The notes under the pieces: generated by a model | The model's input: only the letters and a program-made list of their open reading frames with translations | Told to the model about the DNA's origin: nothing | Databases searched by the model: none | Made by a program: the position numbers and the translations under genes | Origin: Undaria pinnatifida | Taxonomy: Eukaryota; Sar; Phaeophyceae; Laminariales; Alariaceae | Assembly (NCBI GenBank): GCA_012845835.1 | Contig: JABAKD010000021.1 | Span: forward strand, 4,526,706 to 4,590,705 | Length of the DNA: 64,000 bases | Direction: 5' to 3' | Shown here: one piece after another, positions 10,761 through 22,200 of the stretch | Layout: each line of letters starts with the position of its first letter | Position numbering within the stretch: position 1 is the first letter of the stretch

Positions 10761-10823
10761 GTTTTCCCGGGGTGGGGAGCCTGCAACAGCGCACCTACTG
10801 CGGAGTCGGGGGAGCTTAAAGAG
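10761..10823 (+). CDS. Candidate small exon of the Pro/Ser-rich gene
   Basis: A pyrimidine-rich stretch ending TTGTTGTTCAG precedes this block, and GAG|GTGAGG follows it. It is 63 bases and open in phase 0 (VFPGWGACNSAPTAESG and so on). It would join in phase to the large exon at 11459. Two of the three frames are open, so the call rests on the two splice signals and the matching phase. Confidence 0.4.
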
Positions 10824-11014
10824 GTGAGGGCTAGTGTTGGCAGTCAACCTGAAAGCGCGGTTGCTTTGATTGTCGAATATTATGGTTTGTCCGTGACTAC
10901 CTGAGAGCACAAATTCAGGAAACGCAAGGAAAATCAGGAAACTTTAGGGAGAAATGTTCTGCGATGAGGCTAGCATGACCACAATATGTCCCCCACACTC
11001 TGGAATTATTCCGC

Positions 11015-11210
11015 ACACCGGATAGATCACGATCTAGATCGTCTAGATCCTAAGGCTGTCGTTTTGATATCTTGTACAGGATATTTGCAGTTAATATCCA
11101 ACCGATGAAGCATGGGCTAAGCAATGCAGATCATACTACTTCACACCCGTCGATATGATCTAGGCCATGCAGAACATACAGACCAGAGATATATCTTCGC
11201 TCACAGACAC
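11015..11210. repeat. GATC-rich dispersed family E, copy
   Basis: The stretch is dense in GATCTAGATC, CAGATCATAC and AGAGATATAT blocks. The same mix occurs at 18.4, 23.3, 34.7, 48.1 and 49.3 kb. Confidence 0.5.
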
Positions 11211-11458
11211 TAATCATAAATATGGGTCCGATTTCTGGCGTGTAACAATATCCCCTTGGCTGTCTCCACCCGCCTGATAGAGTTTGATAACGTTGCCTTG
11301 GTCATGCTTGTTAGAAAACGCAATGGTTGACACCGCGCCAACAACACTGAAAGCTGAACACGGCTTCTGCGGTCTGTCTCTCGCGAATGATATATATTCG
11401 ACGCTATTGGCTCACCCGTCGTAATGAACCTGTATCTCTGGATTTCTTTTTATTCCAG

Positions 11459-13345
11459 GTGTGCCCGGAGTTAACCTTAATTGTCATCGAACAGTCGCCC
11501 AATTCTTCGGCTGAGGAGACGTCCCCACTTCCAGAGGTAGCCTCAGTGCCTCCCACACCAGGGGAGGCGGCATCGCCGGGCAGACCCAGCACATCACCGC
11601 ATAATGCGCAAGCATTACCCATATCCTCGATTTCAGGGAGAGCGGCATCGCTGATCGAACAGTGCTCATCGCTACCTCCGCAACGTACGGTTAGGTCTCC
11701 ACAATCGCAAGCAGCATCCCCGGCGGCTACGCCAGCCTCGGGAAAAATAACAGCACCGGTGAAGACGTCCCCCTCGCCACCACCGCCACATGCCACTACA
11801 CCGCGACGACCACAACCACCACCTGTGATCCCGTCGCCAACTGCCCCCGAACGACCGCACGCATCGCCTATGACGCCGCCACGTGTTACACGTCAACGAC
11901 GGCAGGCAGCACCACCAACTCCTACGTCATTTGCATCTTCGCGTCAACAAACGCCGCCGGCAGCAATTCCGACGTTCGCAGGCGTAACATCGCGGGCCTC
12001 CTCGACACCATTCGCTGCACCTCCACGGCGGCGCAAAGCTTCTGCGACCCCAACGGCCAATACCTTTCCACGACGGCAAGCAGCCTCTGCGGCAAGCCTG
12101 ACACCAGTGATTTCAACACCACCAGTCAAGGTCTCTTCGTCACCAGCGCCATGCGTAGCACCAAATTCACGACGGCAGGCAGTCCCAGTGACCCCGGCGC
12201 CAGCTGTAACTTCGCGGCCGCATGCAGCCCCTGCGACCCCGACGTCACCAAAGTCGACATCACCGGCCAAGATTTCGCCCCCACAACCATCGCCGCCTTC
12301 TTCAACTACGGTGAAGGTAGTACCGATGGCGGGGAAATTCGTGGACCAGAATAGGGCCTCATCTCCGTCTCCTGCACGTACGGCGACGATGGCGGCGACG
12401 GTCGACAACGCCGAGCGTGATAACTTGAACACGGGGGGTGATATCACTGTGCACGCTGAGGTACCCTCCGAAAAGGGAGGAGTAACGGTAAACCTCTTAC
12501 CGGAAAAGGGGACGATGATGGTGGAAACCACGATGTCGGAATTGTCTTCATCACCATCGCCACCTTTTTCACTCATTGTGAAGAAGACAGCGGTCGTGGA
12601 AACGACGGTGAGGAAGGGCATGGAACATCTTGACGCACCCTCCGGAAAGGGAGACCGCACGTTAAAGAGTCTGTCGGTGAAGGCACCAACGACGGTGGTC
12701 GCGCACAAGACGACATCAGCGAGCATGGCTTCGTCGCCGTCGCTACCACGTTCGCATATGGTGAAGATAACCGCGATGGTAGACAAGACGAAGATTGAGG
12801 CCGTGATCCACTCCGAGGCACCTTCTGAAAAGGGACAATGCACCACCGAATCCCGAGAGGCGAAGGTTGAAACGGTTGCGGACAACACGGTGGCGGAAAC
12901 CACGCCCTCACCGCCATCGCCCCCTCCTACATCTACGCTGCCGGTGACACTGGCGATGGAAAGTTCTTTAGCTGAGGAGAATGGTATACACGCTGAGGTC
13001 CCCTCCGAAAAGGAAGACCTCGCGATCACGTCAAAGACGGTAAACACGGCAACGGTAAAGGGTAGCCTGGAGGGTGAAAACACTGAACACGAGGAAACTA
13101 CCTCTGGAAAAGCTACCTCTGGAAAAGGACCGCGAGCGCCCAAAGTCCGGAAAGCAAAACCACCGCCTTCGGAGGACCAGATCACCGCTGCCAAGGCTCG
13201 AGCAGAGGCCCGCAGCACAAAGCGTAAGGAAAAGAAGAAAGCGCGGGACGCTGCGCTTAAAGTGCTCGGGATAAAGAAGGTGAAGGCAAGAGCATGTTGT
13301 GTGACGGATTTCTTGCGACGTTTATTGGACTTGGCAGACCTGTAG
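11459..13345 (+). CDS. Pro/Ser/Thr-rich protein with lysine-rich C-terminus (large exon)
   Basis: The frame is open for 628 codons from a strong acceptor (CTTTTTATTCCAG at 11458) to a stop at 13345. It is also open upstream to 11387, but that part looks intronic. After a short VCPELTLIVIEQ lead, the first half is Pro/Ala/Ser/Thr-rich with repeated RRQAA or RRQAV motifs spaced 25-30 residues. The middle holds four units of about 70 residues with the signature (V/A)PS(E/G)K and SPSPP spacers. The last 80 residues are highly basic (KRKEKKKARDAALKVLGIKK) and end in LRRLLDLADL. I do not recognise a family; it could be wall-associated or nuclear. An antisense frame of 488 codons covers most of it, so strand is inferred from composition and the splice site. 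Confidence 0.55.
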   Translation: MCPELTLIVIEQSPNSSAEETSPLPEVASVPPTPGEAASPGRPSTSPHNAQALPISSISGRAASLIEQCSSLPPQRTVRSPQSQAASPAATPASGKITAPVKTSPSPPPPHATTPRRPQPPPVIPSPTAPERPHASPMTPPRVTRQRRQAAPPTPTSFASSRQQTPPAAIPTFAGVTSRASSTPFAAPPRRRKASATPTANTFPRRQAASAASLTPVISTPPVKVSSSPAPCVAPNSRRQAVPVTPAPAVTSRPHAAPATPTSPKSTSPAKISPPQPSPPSSTTVKVVPMAGKFVDQNRASSPSPARTATMAATVDNAERDNLNTGGDITVHAEVPSEKGGVTVNLLPEKGTMMVETTMSELSSSPSPPFSLIVKKTAVVETTVRKGMEHLDAPSGKGDRTLKSLSVKAPTTVVAHKTTSASMASSPSLPRSHMVKITAMVDKTKIEAVIHSEAPSEKGQCTTESREAKVETVADNTVAETTPSPPSPPPTSTLPVTLAMESSLAEENGIHAEVPSEKEDLAITSKTVNTATVKGSLEGENTEHEETTSGKATSGKGPRAPKVRKAKPPPSEDQITAAKARAEARSTKRKEKKKARDAALKVLGIKKVKARACCVTDFLRRLLDLADL

Positions 13346-13735
13346 AACACGGAGCAGCTTAGCGTATGATGTGCGGTCAGACCTCGAGCAACGTTTATTG
13401 GACGTAGCACACTTGCAGAGCTTGGGGCTACTCATGACGTGAGGCCTAGATTTCACGCCATTTTTATTGGATGGAACACACTTACTTGTAGAATTCGGAG
13501 GTAACCGCATAAATTGCGGTCTAAATTGGATTCAATTGTTATTGACGGCGGAAAACTAGTAAAACTCGCAGCTAAGTAAGACGTGCGGTCCGGATTTCAT
13601 TAAATTGGGTTTTGGATCGAGCACACTTGTAGAATTCGGAGCTTGGTACAACGTGCTGTCTAGATTTAACGCATTTGTTTTGGACGGGGCAAACTTGAAT
13701 AATTCGGAGCTCGGTTCGAGGTGCGGTCAAGATTT
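13312..13735 (+). repeat. Degenerate tandem repeat, about 70 bp x 6
   Basis: Units end with (T/G)CTAGATTT-like blocks near 13382, 13453, 13527, 13597, 13667 and 13735, spacings 68-74. Each unit contains CACACTTGTAGAATTCGGAG and GTGCGGTC variants. The first unit overlaps the last codons and stop of the preceding gene. Confidence 0.75.
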
Positions 13736-13989
13736 CCGGGATGTTTGTTTGATTGGACGGAGCAAAGCGTAAGGGCAAGCGGCGAACGCGCGGTGCGGTG
13801 ATTAAATGTTCCTTCATCAAGGCGACAAAAAGCAATTGCATGTTTGTTGAATGTGTACATATCATAGATATTTAAAGCTACCATACTAACACAAACATGC
13901 CCTTGCCTGAGCAGCCTTGATTCCGAGATGGTTTTAGGGCTGCGTCGCGCGTATGGCGCTTGTGCTTGCGCTTTGCTCTGTTCAATAAA

Positions 13990-14120
13990 ACACGCAAGAA
14001 ATCTAGACGCCACGTCGTACTTAGCTCGTTACCAGGTATCTGCAAGTTTGTTGCGCCCAATAAAAATTGATGAAATATAAACCGCACACCATACTTAGTT
14101 CCGAATTCAATGAAAAGATG
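13990..14120 (-). repeat. Two inverted copies of the 70-bp unit
   Basis: The blocks AAATCTAGACGCCACGTCGTAC and ACCGCACACCATACTTAGTTCC read as reverse complements of the forward units at 13312-13735. The region is therefore a large imperfect inverted repeat around a spacer of about 250 bp. Confidence 0.65.
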
Positions 14121-14775
14121 AGTAAGTATGCTGCTGCTGCGAGTAGTCATCCAATAGGCAAAATATCGCAGTGCTGAATATCACACTGGATGCCATTCGT
14201 TGTCGATGTGTTCATTTGTTCGGTGCAGGCTACAGTGCACCAACTGTGTATTGTGCAGGGAAACGTGGTTTGGTTCCCCAATCGATTTCTTGCGTAAAAA
14301 TTGCCATGAACCCCATCGTCATTCGTTTTTGTGCAGTGCGAGCAGGTCACTATTGCTACGTACCAGGTATGATTTGTTGTTACTCTTCCACTCTCCGTCG
14401 GACAATGTGCGGCGCTTATCATACTGTCCACGTATACGTGGAAACTCAGAATCCAATGGCGTATCGAAGATGTGACCGTTTAGATGTGCAAATATATACC
14501 TGACAAACGTATTTAGATACTTCAGGGCGTGCTATGTGACGAATTTAATGTAAATTTTACCAGTACGGGACAACCCCGTAACATTCGGAACTACAATAAC
14601 TTTATGGCCTGCGGCTCTAATCCAGCCTTATGGGCTGTTGAGTTTGCAAGAATCATAGCTCCGATAGAAAAAATACATAATACTGCTGATTCGTAGTCCG
14701 AGGCTCATAACCTGTTGGGGATGTAGCACACAAGCGTAAAAAATGCGCTAACAAAAGCACTTCTCGCTTGTCCAG
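14121..14775. other. Spacer without a supported gene
   Basis: I see no exon with paired splice signals here. One ATG-led stretch (about 14305) ends at CCAG|GTATGA and could be a short signal-peptide exon, but its phase does not fit the exon at 14776. Confidence 0.3.
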
Positions 14776-15378
14776 CAGGACGGAGAAGGAGCCTCAGCAA
14801 ACTCAGACGAAGCATCAGCGTCGGCAACGGGTCTTGGCGTAGGGACGGGTCCGGGAGTACCTAGAGTCCCCTCTTCAGAAGACGTATCAACGACAGAGTC
14901 GGAGACGTCCGCTGTTGTCCAAAGCGCGAGTGCTGCCGCATCATTTGGGCACCCTACTTCAGGAGAGCTGCCTGGATCAGGCTCGGGCGCGCTTGCCGGT
15001 GTCCAAGGTGCAAGTGCTGTCCAAGGCACGAGTGCCGACTCGCCGCTCGGCAAACACGCCACCACTCTACCCGGGCTCCCGACTACGGGAGACGTTTCAA
15101 GTGCAAAGACAAACACGGAGACACCTGCTGGTGTCCACAAGGCAACCCCCCCCCCCGCTGCGGGAGAAGGTGCTTCTGCTAAGTCGTCGACTGCTCGTGT
15201 CAAGCAGGCAGCCTTCTGCAGAACCTCGGGCGAAGTTTATCAATGGCACTCGGGCGGGTCTGCTGCTGGGGTTTCGATCTCAGGGATGTCTAACTTTGGA
15301 AAAGTTTCGTCTTCATCAGAAAAATCGGGCGCGACGGCTGATGGAATGATACCAGGAAAAACAACCGGAACTGGCAAG
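14776..15378 (+). CDS. Mucin-like membrane protein, large exon
   Basis: The frame is open for 201 codons with no start codon near its 5' end, so it is an internal exon. The acceptor is TTCTCGCTTGTCCAG and the donor is AAG|GTGATG. The product is Ser, Ala, Thr and Gly-rich (QDGEGASANSDEASASATG and so on) with few hydrophobic residues, then a basic patch (STARVKQAAF) and a Ser-rich end. It joins in phase 0 to a membrane-spanning exon at 15758, giving an extracellular domain, one membrane pass and a short tail, as in the giant protein at 1-9507. The overlapping frames on both strands are less protein-like. A 5' exon with a signal peptide was not found. Confidence 0.55.
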
Positions 15379-15659
15379 GTGATGTTTCTTTTCTTCACAC
15401 CCCTACTGTATTACGCTCGTAAAGTATGATACAACCCGGAGAAATACTAGTGAAGGAGCCGACGCCAAGTGCCAATATCTGCAGGTATAACATTTTCTTT
15501 AATGTCAGTGTAGAGCTCATCAAGTGAGGCGCTTCATAAATGCGTTTAGCACCTTTGCCGCAGGGTAGTATGCGTCGCATGCACAGGTATGGTGCTTAGG
15601 AGGTACCAGAGCTAAGTGTGCCAACCAGTACAAAACACCTCATAACAAGAGACGTAAAT

Positions 15660-15820
15660 GTACTGACCCGTTCTGGGTTTTTTTGTTTTAAAGAGGGTGT
15701 CCTACATTTTTTTTTGTGTAACGACTACCGGATTTCTAATATGCCTCGAAATATCAGTCTCGCTTCCTTACCACCCTGGTTCTTATTTTTGTCCTGTTCT
15801 GTTGTGCTGTGAGCTGTTGC
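15660..15820 (+). repeat. Dispersed family D copy overlapping an exon
   Basis: The order of blocks (CTGGGTTTTTTTG, AAAGAGGGTGTCCTAC, GGATTTCTAATATG, TTACCACCCTGGTTCTTATT, CCTGTTCTGTTGTGCTGTG) parallels the copies at 29925, 35140 and 35745. It covers the acceptor and the membrane-coding start of the next exon. Confidence 0.45.
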
Positions 15821-15934
15821 GTACCTTCGTGTTCCATGATAGAAACCGCGCAAGACGAAGGACCCTCACACCCACGAACGAACAAGGAAGCAGCCGGATC
15901 TGCCACCATTGGTACCGTTTCCACTTTTGGGTAA
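15758..15934 (+). CDS. Mucin-like membrane protein, terminal exon with membrane segment
   Basis: The exon follows an AATATCAG acceptor and is open in phase 0 for 58 codons to TAA at 15932-15934. It encodes a hydrophobic segment (FLTTLVLIFVLFCCAVSCC) and a polar tail of about 37 residues (SMIETAQDEGPSHPRTNKE and so on). Several Cys flank the membrane segment, as in the tail of the giant repeat protein. The hydrophobic part coincides with a copy of dispersed family D, so either the exon was recruited from a repeat or the similarity is chance in T-rich DNA. Confidence 0.5.
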   Translation, partial: SRFLTTLVLIFVLFCCAVSCCVPSCSMIETAQDEGPSHPRTNKEAAGSATIGTVSTFG

Positions 15935-15938
15935 TAAA
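15933..15938 (+). terminator. Polyadenylation signal AATAAA overlapping the stop codon
   Basis: The stop TAA at 15932-15934 runs directly into AATAAA, a canonical signal. If used, it would leave a very short 3' UTR. Confidence 0.35.
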
Positions 15939-16116
15939 ATATTGTTATGCTATTTTAATGCTCGTCATCCGACAGTGGGCAGCATTAGTTTCGATGTCGA
16001 TCACCTATACATTATTCGAAGAAGAAAACGAAGGGAAAAACACAAAAAACGAAAGTCTATGCACGAACTGTAGCTCCCTACGGTACCTAATAATGAAGTA
16101 TTGCTTTTGTTTGTAG

Positions 16117-16274
16117 CGGTTCGTCGTACACAAGGAAGGCCATCACGGATTACATTATGTTGCACCCAAGAGTATTTGAACGTGACGGAGTACACTCGTT
16201 CTGGCGCTATCCGTTTACATGTCTCTACAGGGTGCGTCCTGCTGGAACCCTCCGGAGGTGACTCCCAAGCGCAC
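16117..16274 (+). CDS. USP exon upstream of the Cys box
   Basis: The acceptor is TTTTGTTTGTAG and the donor is CAC|GTGAGT. The frame (VRRTQGRPSRI and so on to CVLLEPSGGDSQAH) ends in phase 0 and continues in phase into 16531. A second acceptor, TGTCTCTACAG at 16230, would leave only the last 44 bases as exon with the same frame. The donor end is firmer than the start. Confidence 0.5.
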
Positions 16275-19200
16275 GTGAGTGAGAGCAAGTTGCCCACCAA
16301 GGCGGTACCGTAGGGTGGTCAGTTTTTAGGCCCACGCGAGCGTGGCTGGCCTATTACTGGTATTATTGACTGTGTTCACACGCCTTAGGGATATCCATCA
16401 GATTGAACACCACTTGGTTCTGCCTCAAAGGCAGCTTTTGGAGGAGACGCGTAGTAGGTCGTCAAGTGAGGAGCCTCAGGAATATTACGGCGCACTGCAA
16501 CATCACTGCCGTGGAATTTTTTGTCTCTAGCGCGTCGCTCGATCTCATGAGGTGGACGAAAGCTCCGACGATTGCGGTGCGTTCGATGCCCTTTCAACGG
16601 CGGTACCTGACATAATGAATGGTCGCACCTTTCATCGGCGTGAGATATGGTATCAGGCGCCGTTCAAAATTAGCCGATGTCTTGAATTTACGTTGAACGA
16701 ATTTCTATTTTCCATATCATTAACGTCTTAATTAGGGCTGACACCACTCTGGCCGGCAATGCAGGAGCCGTTGGAGTATTAGGCTGAGCTAAAGCTTTAT
16801 ATTTCCCATCCGCCGGAGGATAAAAAAAAAAAAAAAAGCTGCAGCAGTGTGTACACTAAGAGCTTCATAAATAACCGATCGGATTGATTACATTGATTCA
16901 CTGCTTATTTTTCACCACCAGTTCCGATCTATATCGTATACCTGACCTGGTGACCTGCGGTAGCGTATATATCTTACGGTAAGATTGCTTTTGTACGCCG
17001 TCGTTACTACTTGAGAGAACTTAACCTGCCTTTCGTACGTGCTTGCGTTCCTCCGAACCAATCTGACATGTGCTCTACCATGGATGGGGAGGAAGTGGGC
17101 TGCAAAACCCGGGAAACCGCTGTGCTTCGAACTCGGCATTGCAGATGCTACGCCACGACTCTGTGTTCATGCAGGCGGTTATGACAAGCGGAGGTATGGC
17201 CAGAGCACGATACAGTCCCACTCTGATGATGGCGATGTTGGTGATGTTATAATGATGCTGGTGACGTTCAAACATGGGCTTGTTTGGTTTATATCCGGTG
17301 TTGCGATAGATCGTGTTCAAATATTTCCGCTCTGATGATGATGATGACGATGGTGATACAGACGTTGATGATAATCTAGCATTAGCTTGTTTTATATATT
17401 CGTTGCTGTGATAGATCACGATCAAGCTCATACACCCTTTCACAATTAGGATGTTGACTACGTTGATGCTGTCACGTTGGCTCATCTAAGATATCCGGTA
17501 CTTGAATAGTTCACATTCAATCGTACGGCAGTGGTCCCTCTGTAGTGCTGGCATGTGAAGGCCGGAAATACCTGCACTACAGTGGCAACCGGCACTACTC
17601 CGATTACTGACGCTACCGGTTGTCCCCATATGCGCTAAGCGATTTCACAGGCACTGTGGTGGGCAACCGGCACTATACTGCATGTAATTATTTGCGTGAA
17701 ATATAGCCGGTGGTTACTCCAACGGGTACGAAACAATTCCTTTGGAACAAGGGGAGGAAGGGGTACACGCATAAGCATAGTAAGTGCACCACGGCATTGC
17801 AGTAGCACCCTAACGAACAAAAAAACGGTACTATGACGGGCTGCGGCACACCATCGCGTATCACTTGCAAAGCGAGTTATACCACGAGAAATTGTTATAC
17901 ATACTTAGTCTAGACTATACCTGGTACCATAGACCCAAAAAAAAGGGAAAAGGGAACACCTGCAGACGGATTCCATAGGACCGTTTTCAAGTGCACACGA
18001 TCAAATGTATCGATAAACTTCTGTTGCCCTCGAGGCGTCCGATTTCCAATACCATCCATATATCGAGGCTACGGTATGCGCGGGAAGGGCAGCCGCCGTG
18101 TTTTGCATGGATGTAGTCCGTAGGAGCATAGATTCCGGGTCTGGGGACCAAGGCTATGCGGTAGGGGGATGTTCAGGGCCTCTATGTGTCTTGTGGGTCA
18201 ATCGCGCGAGTGGATACTCTGTCTACTACTGCTTAGCAGTCCTAAGCGTTTTGGTGTAATGTGCTCGTTCGCGAAATTGCTCCGCCATACTTTATTTGTT
18301 ACGGCTCGGAATGGAAATGGTGCGCATTCTGGACAGATGACTGATGATCCCCTTCTTGGTTATACTGTATAGTCTTCTAGACATTTCAGGGGATATCTGC
18401 ATGGTCTACTAGCTCCTGTGACCGGGTGGGAGCCGTACGATCTGCCTCATCTAGCAAATATTTCCAGGGCTAGATCAGATCTGTACTTTCTATGTGCAGA
18501 TCGTCCACAACATCTCTAGGCGACAGATGATGCAGGATCTTCTGTAGATGATCTACCTGGTAGATGATAGAGTTGCACCAATTTTTTTCTAGAGGTGCTC
18601 CTCAATTTGGCAGCTCAAGACCACTCCCAAAAGCTGATTTGGGAAAAAATAAAACTGGTACCGAATGAAAAATTGCATGGCCTAGGTAAACGACTAGAAC
18701 CGTGCAAAAAAACAACCTACGATTTCCGACCATTTTAGGTTAAAGAGCCAAAAACTGCTACCTCTATCGTAGCACGCGCCATGATCTAGATGATCTAGAT
18801 GATCTAGATGATCTGGATGATCTAGATGATCTGGATGTAGTGTTTCGCTAAATAACGCCGTCGTAATTTGCTTGTTAGTATGTTGCTCGGAATAACAAGG
18901 ATGAAATACCTCCCCTGCTGTGTCCTTGGTCCTGAGCGGTCTCCTACTCAATTCACCTCGCCCATCTCCCCGCGATGGTATCAACGTTTGTCTTGTGCTT
19001 GGCGGGTTTCGCGATGTGCACCGCTAAGGAATCGTCCGTTACCCTGCGCCAACAAAGTGTCACATGCCCCCCGCCCTAGCGTAGCACGCGTCTACAATAG
19101 GCACCCCCCTGCTATGTTCCTAAGCTGCCTCCAATTTGAACTTGTCGCCAGCATAGCATTGTTTTTGCTGAAGAAGAAACAAATACCGGTATTGGATATT

Positions 19201-22200
19201 GTCCTACGCGTTGACGATTCAATGGGGGGGGCTATTTGACAAGTGTAACACTATGCATACTCGCTATCTGCTATCTGGCTTTGGTGTTGCTAGGCTCGAA
19301 AACAAACTTGCCAAACCCTCGAGGGCATGCCGAAAAAAGGAGAATAAAGACACCTCACGCCTACAGAATGAAAGACAAGCCGGAGCGATGTGATCACGGG
19401 ATGCCTGAACGAAAAATGGACAATTTTATCTTTGTTTTTCACGTGGTTTAAGAGCCCCCCCGCACGAGACAAAAGTAAGAGAAAGGATAGAAGTAAGAAA
19501 AAAACTTGAGCTAGAGCTAAGCAAGATGAATTAGAAACGGGCTGTAGATGTACACTGTGGCTAAGCGAAAGAGATTAAACTAAAAACTATTTGCACGGCG
19601 CAATGGACTGCTCAAAAACGCCGAAATTTCATTGTCGTGTAGCGGACCTGGACCTTCCAGAAAGAAGAAAGGGGTATACAATTGTCAAGTAGTCGGGTGG
19701 AGGAGGGATAGGACGCACTGAAGTGCACCTGTGGCAACGCAGACGAGAGTAGAACCTACATAGTTGAATACCGTGAAATCTACAAGGAGGAAAGGAATGT
19801 GCTACAAGAGAGATGAAGAAAATATAACTATTAACTTGGGCATGGAGAAGTTTAACACATTAGATAGCAGTATATCGAGAAAACGATCGCTACCATACAT
19901 AGGAGATAGATGTTGGCCACAGACGGCCAGTCAGGAAGGAGACAAGAGAGCATGAGCACAACGTTTTACGCAAGATGTGGAAGAAACGTAAAGAGCGTCA
20001 GAATGTTAGAGGTGTCTCTGTTAAGGGTGGAAACGGTGCTACGTCTCGAAACGGATGCATGATCAATGGTTACATAACTAAGGCAAGCAACAAAAAGCTA
20101 CGCCCCCTCCCCTCCCCCCCATTATGCCTGCACGGTATGTCATAAACCGACGTACTCCGTCCCGGCGCTGTAAGGATGCGAGGGTCTATGGCCACATGAC
20201 CACGGCTATTAGTTCAACGAGTGCTCCCTCCCTCGTCTATGATAAAGCTGCTGCGGGATGTCAACATCAATATTTCGCTTTCATCTGCCCTTGAAAAATT
20301 TGCTTAGTAGCAGCCCTAACACGCCTCCTACCTCGCTTCGTCCATCTCTCCGCCATGCCAAGGGGACACCGTGGGGGCGAAACTGGGTCGCTCGTTCAAG
20401 GTCAGTCTGTGAATCATTGGTGTTCTACGAATTATGTTCGTTTTGGGAATGTTCATGGGTGATCAACGTTGAAGCTCATCCCGCATATCGTCCTGTTCGG
20501 AGATTGGAAATGGATTAATGTCTTGAAACAATCTGAATATATTAAACCTCCCCCCGTCTCGAAAGGAATGCGTGGTCAATGGTCAAATGAACCAAGGCAA
20601 CCAACAAATGGGTACGCCCCCCCTATATCAAGTACTGCTGCCTGGCTCGTGAAAACCCGACGTGCTCCGCCTCGACATAGTAGGGATACGAAGATTTATT
20701 GTCATACGACTACGACCATGCACAAAATGAGTACCCCCGCCCCCCCATGTCTTATTATGTATATTTTGTAGCATGGCAAAATCAACAACAACAAAGACAA
20801 CAATGTCTCCGTTCAAATATCGTGTCATTGTAGAGATTGATTACGGTTGAAAAACCCTACTTCTGGGCTCATGCAATATTCTCCCAAGTACCTAGGAGTA
20901 TCGCCAACGATGTTTGCGGCGTGTACTGCATGGTAGCCCGTTGATGTCTGAGTTTCTAGCTATGGACCCTCCGCCATGGGGGAAGAGGTGCCGGCCCTAT
21001 TCCCTAGTACCAGGTATTTGCTAACACGCAACGGGTCGACTTTTTGGTGATGTCGGCTGGCAATGTTGACTTCACGAAATCGCCTCGTGGGCCATTTCTG
21101 CCTGCCTGCGACTGCCGCCTGCTGCACCTGACGCTCATCACACGCACCCCATACTGAGAATGACGAAATTTCGCAGCTTGTGGTTGCTTGTGCGGCGATG
21201 CAGCTGCCCTCAAGGGAAGTGCAAACTTTCGCTTGGCTGTTATTTTTGCGGCTCAATTTTTTTTCTTCTGAATTTCGACCAATTTCGATACTTCAGCAGC
21301 CCAAAGTCGAGGTGTAGACCTCCGTTGAGAAAGCGCAGACGGCCAATCTGATCAGAATGGCGAGCCCCTGTCGACTCAACACTAAACAATAACACCCGCT
21401 CTCTGCTAAGGCACGGACGGACCAGCTGAAGGTCGAAATGTAGCGTGGTAAAAATGCGACATAATTGACCACACCAAAAAACAATATATAGATATTAGAG
21501 CGGGCCGGAAACCCAGGGGTGGGGGATGGTTCAAGATCCCCCGCGGCCCACTACCGTAGCCCCAGCTAGCGTGATCTTCGTCGGTCGGCCGGTCGGTCGG
21601 CCGGTCGGTCGGTCGGTCGGTCGATCATACTTTCCTAAAAATCGTCCCTCTGATTCTGGTCGTTGCGATCGTGATTGGGTCATGTAATGGAGAAGCTGAC
21701 GTTATTCGTAGAACGCCACCTTTCTCAAACAAGGAATCCAGCCTGAGCCAACAACCCTGTTTCTCACGAGGTGTCGTGCTTTTTACTTGGACAGGTGATG
21801 GAGAAGGCGAAGCGCCCTTGCTTCATCCACCCGGACGTCGTCAACCATCTTGACGTGAGTACCCGAGCGCAACAACACGCGCTGGCGTGCTCCACGATAG
21901 GAGTGCAGTAGAGCATCCGATTCAAGAGCCCCCCCGGGCAGGCCAGTGCTATCGCTCTTGCCTCCGTACCGTTATAATCAGATCGAGTATAATATAGTTT
22001 TTTAGTATAGACACCACGATCATACATGTTTTAGTATAGTCATCACAGCCATATAGATTTTAGGCGTAGGCGTTACAATCACCACACTGGTAGGTTTTTA
22101 GTATAGACGTCGCAAGCCGTGACAAGCGGATGTAGGCGCTCGTAAGTCCGTATGAAAATACGTGGAAGTGTGGTGAGCTTAAGCCTAATTTTTCCCCATC

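Noticed and set aside
11944-13410. Antisense 488-codon ORF
   Set aside because: It opposes an exon with a good acceptor and a basic, repeat-structured product; its own composition looks like a translated complement. Kept only as a finding on strand ambiguity.
14748-15349. ATG-led ORFs of 144 and 151 codons overlapping the mucin-like exon
   Set aside because: A third frame without an ATG is longer, bounded by splice signals, and joins in phase to a membrane exon; the ATG-led frames are shadows.
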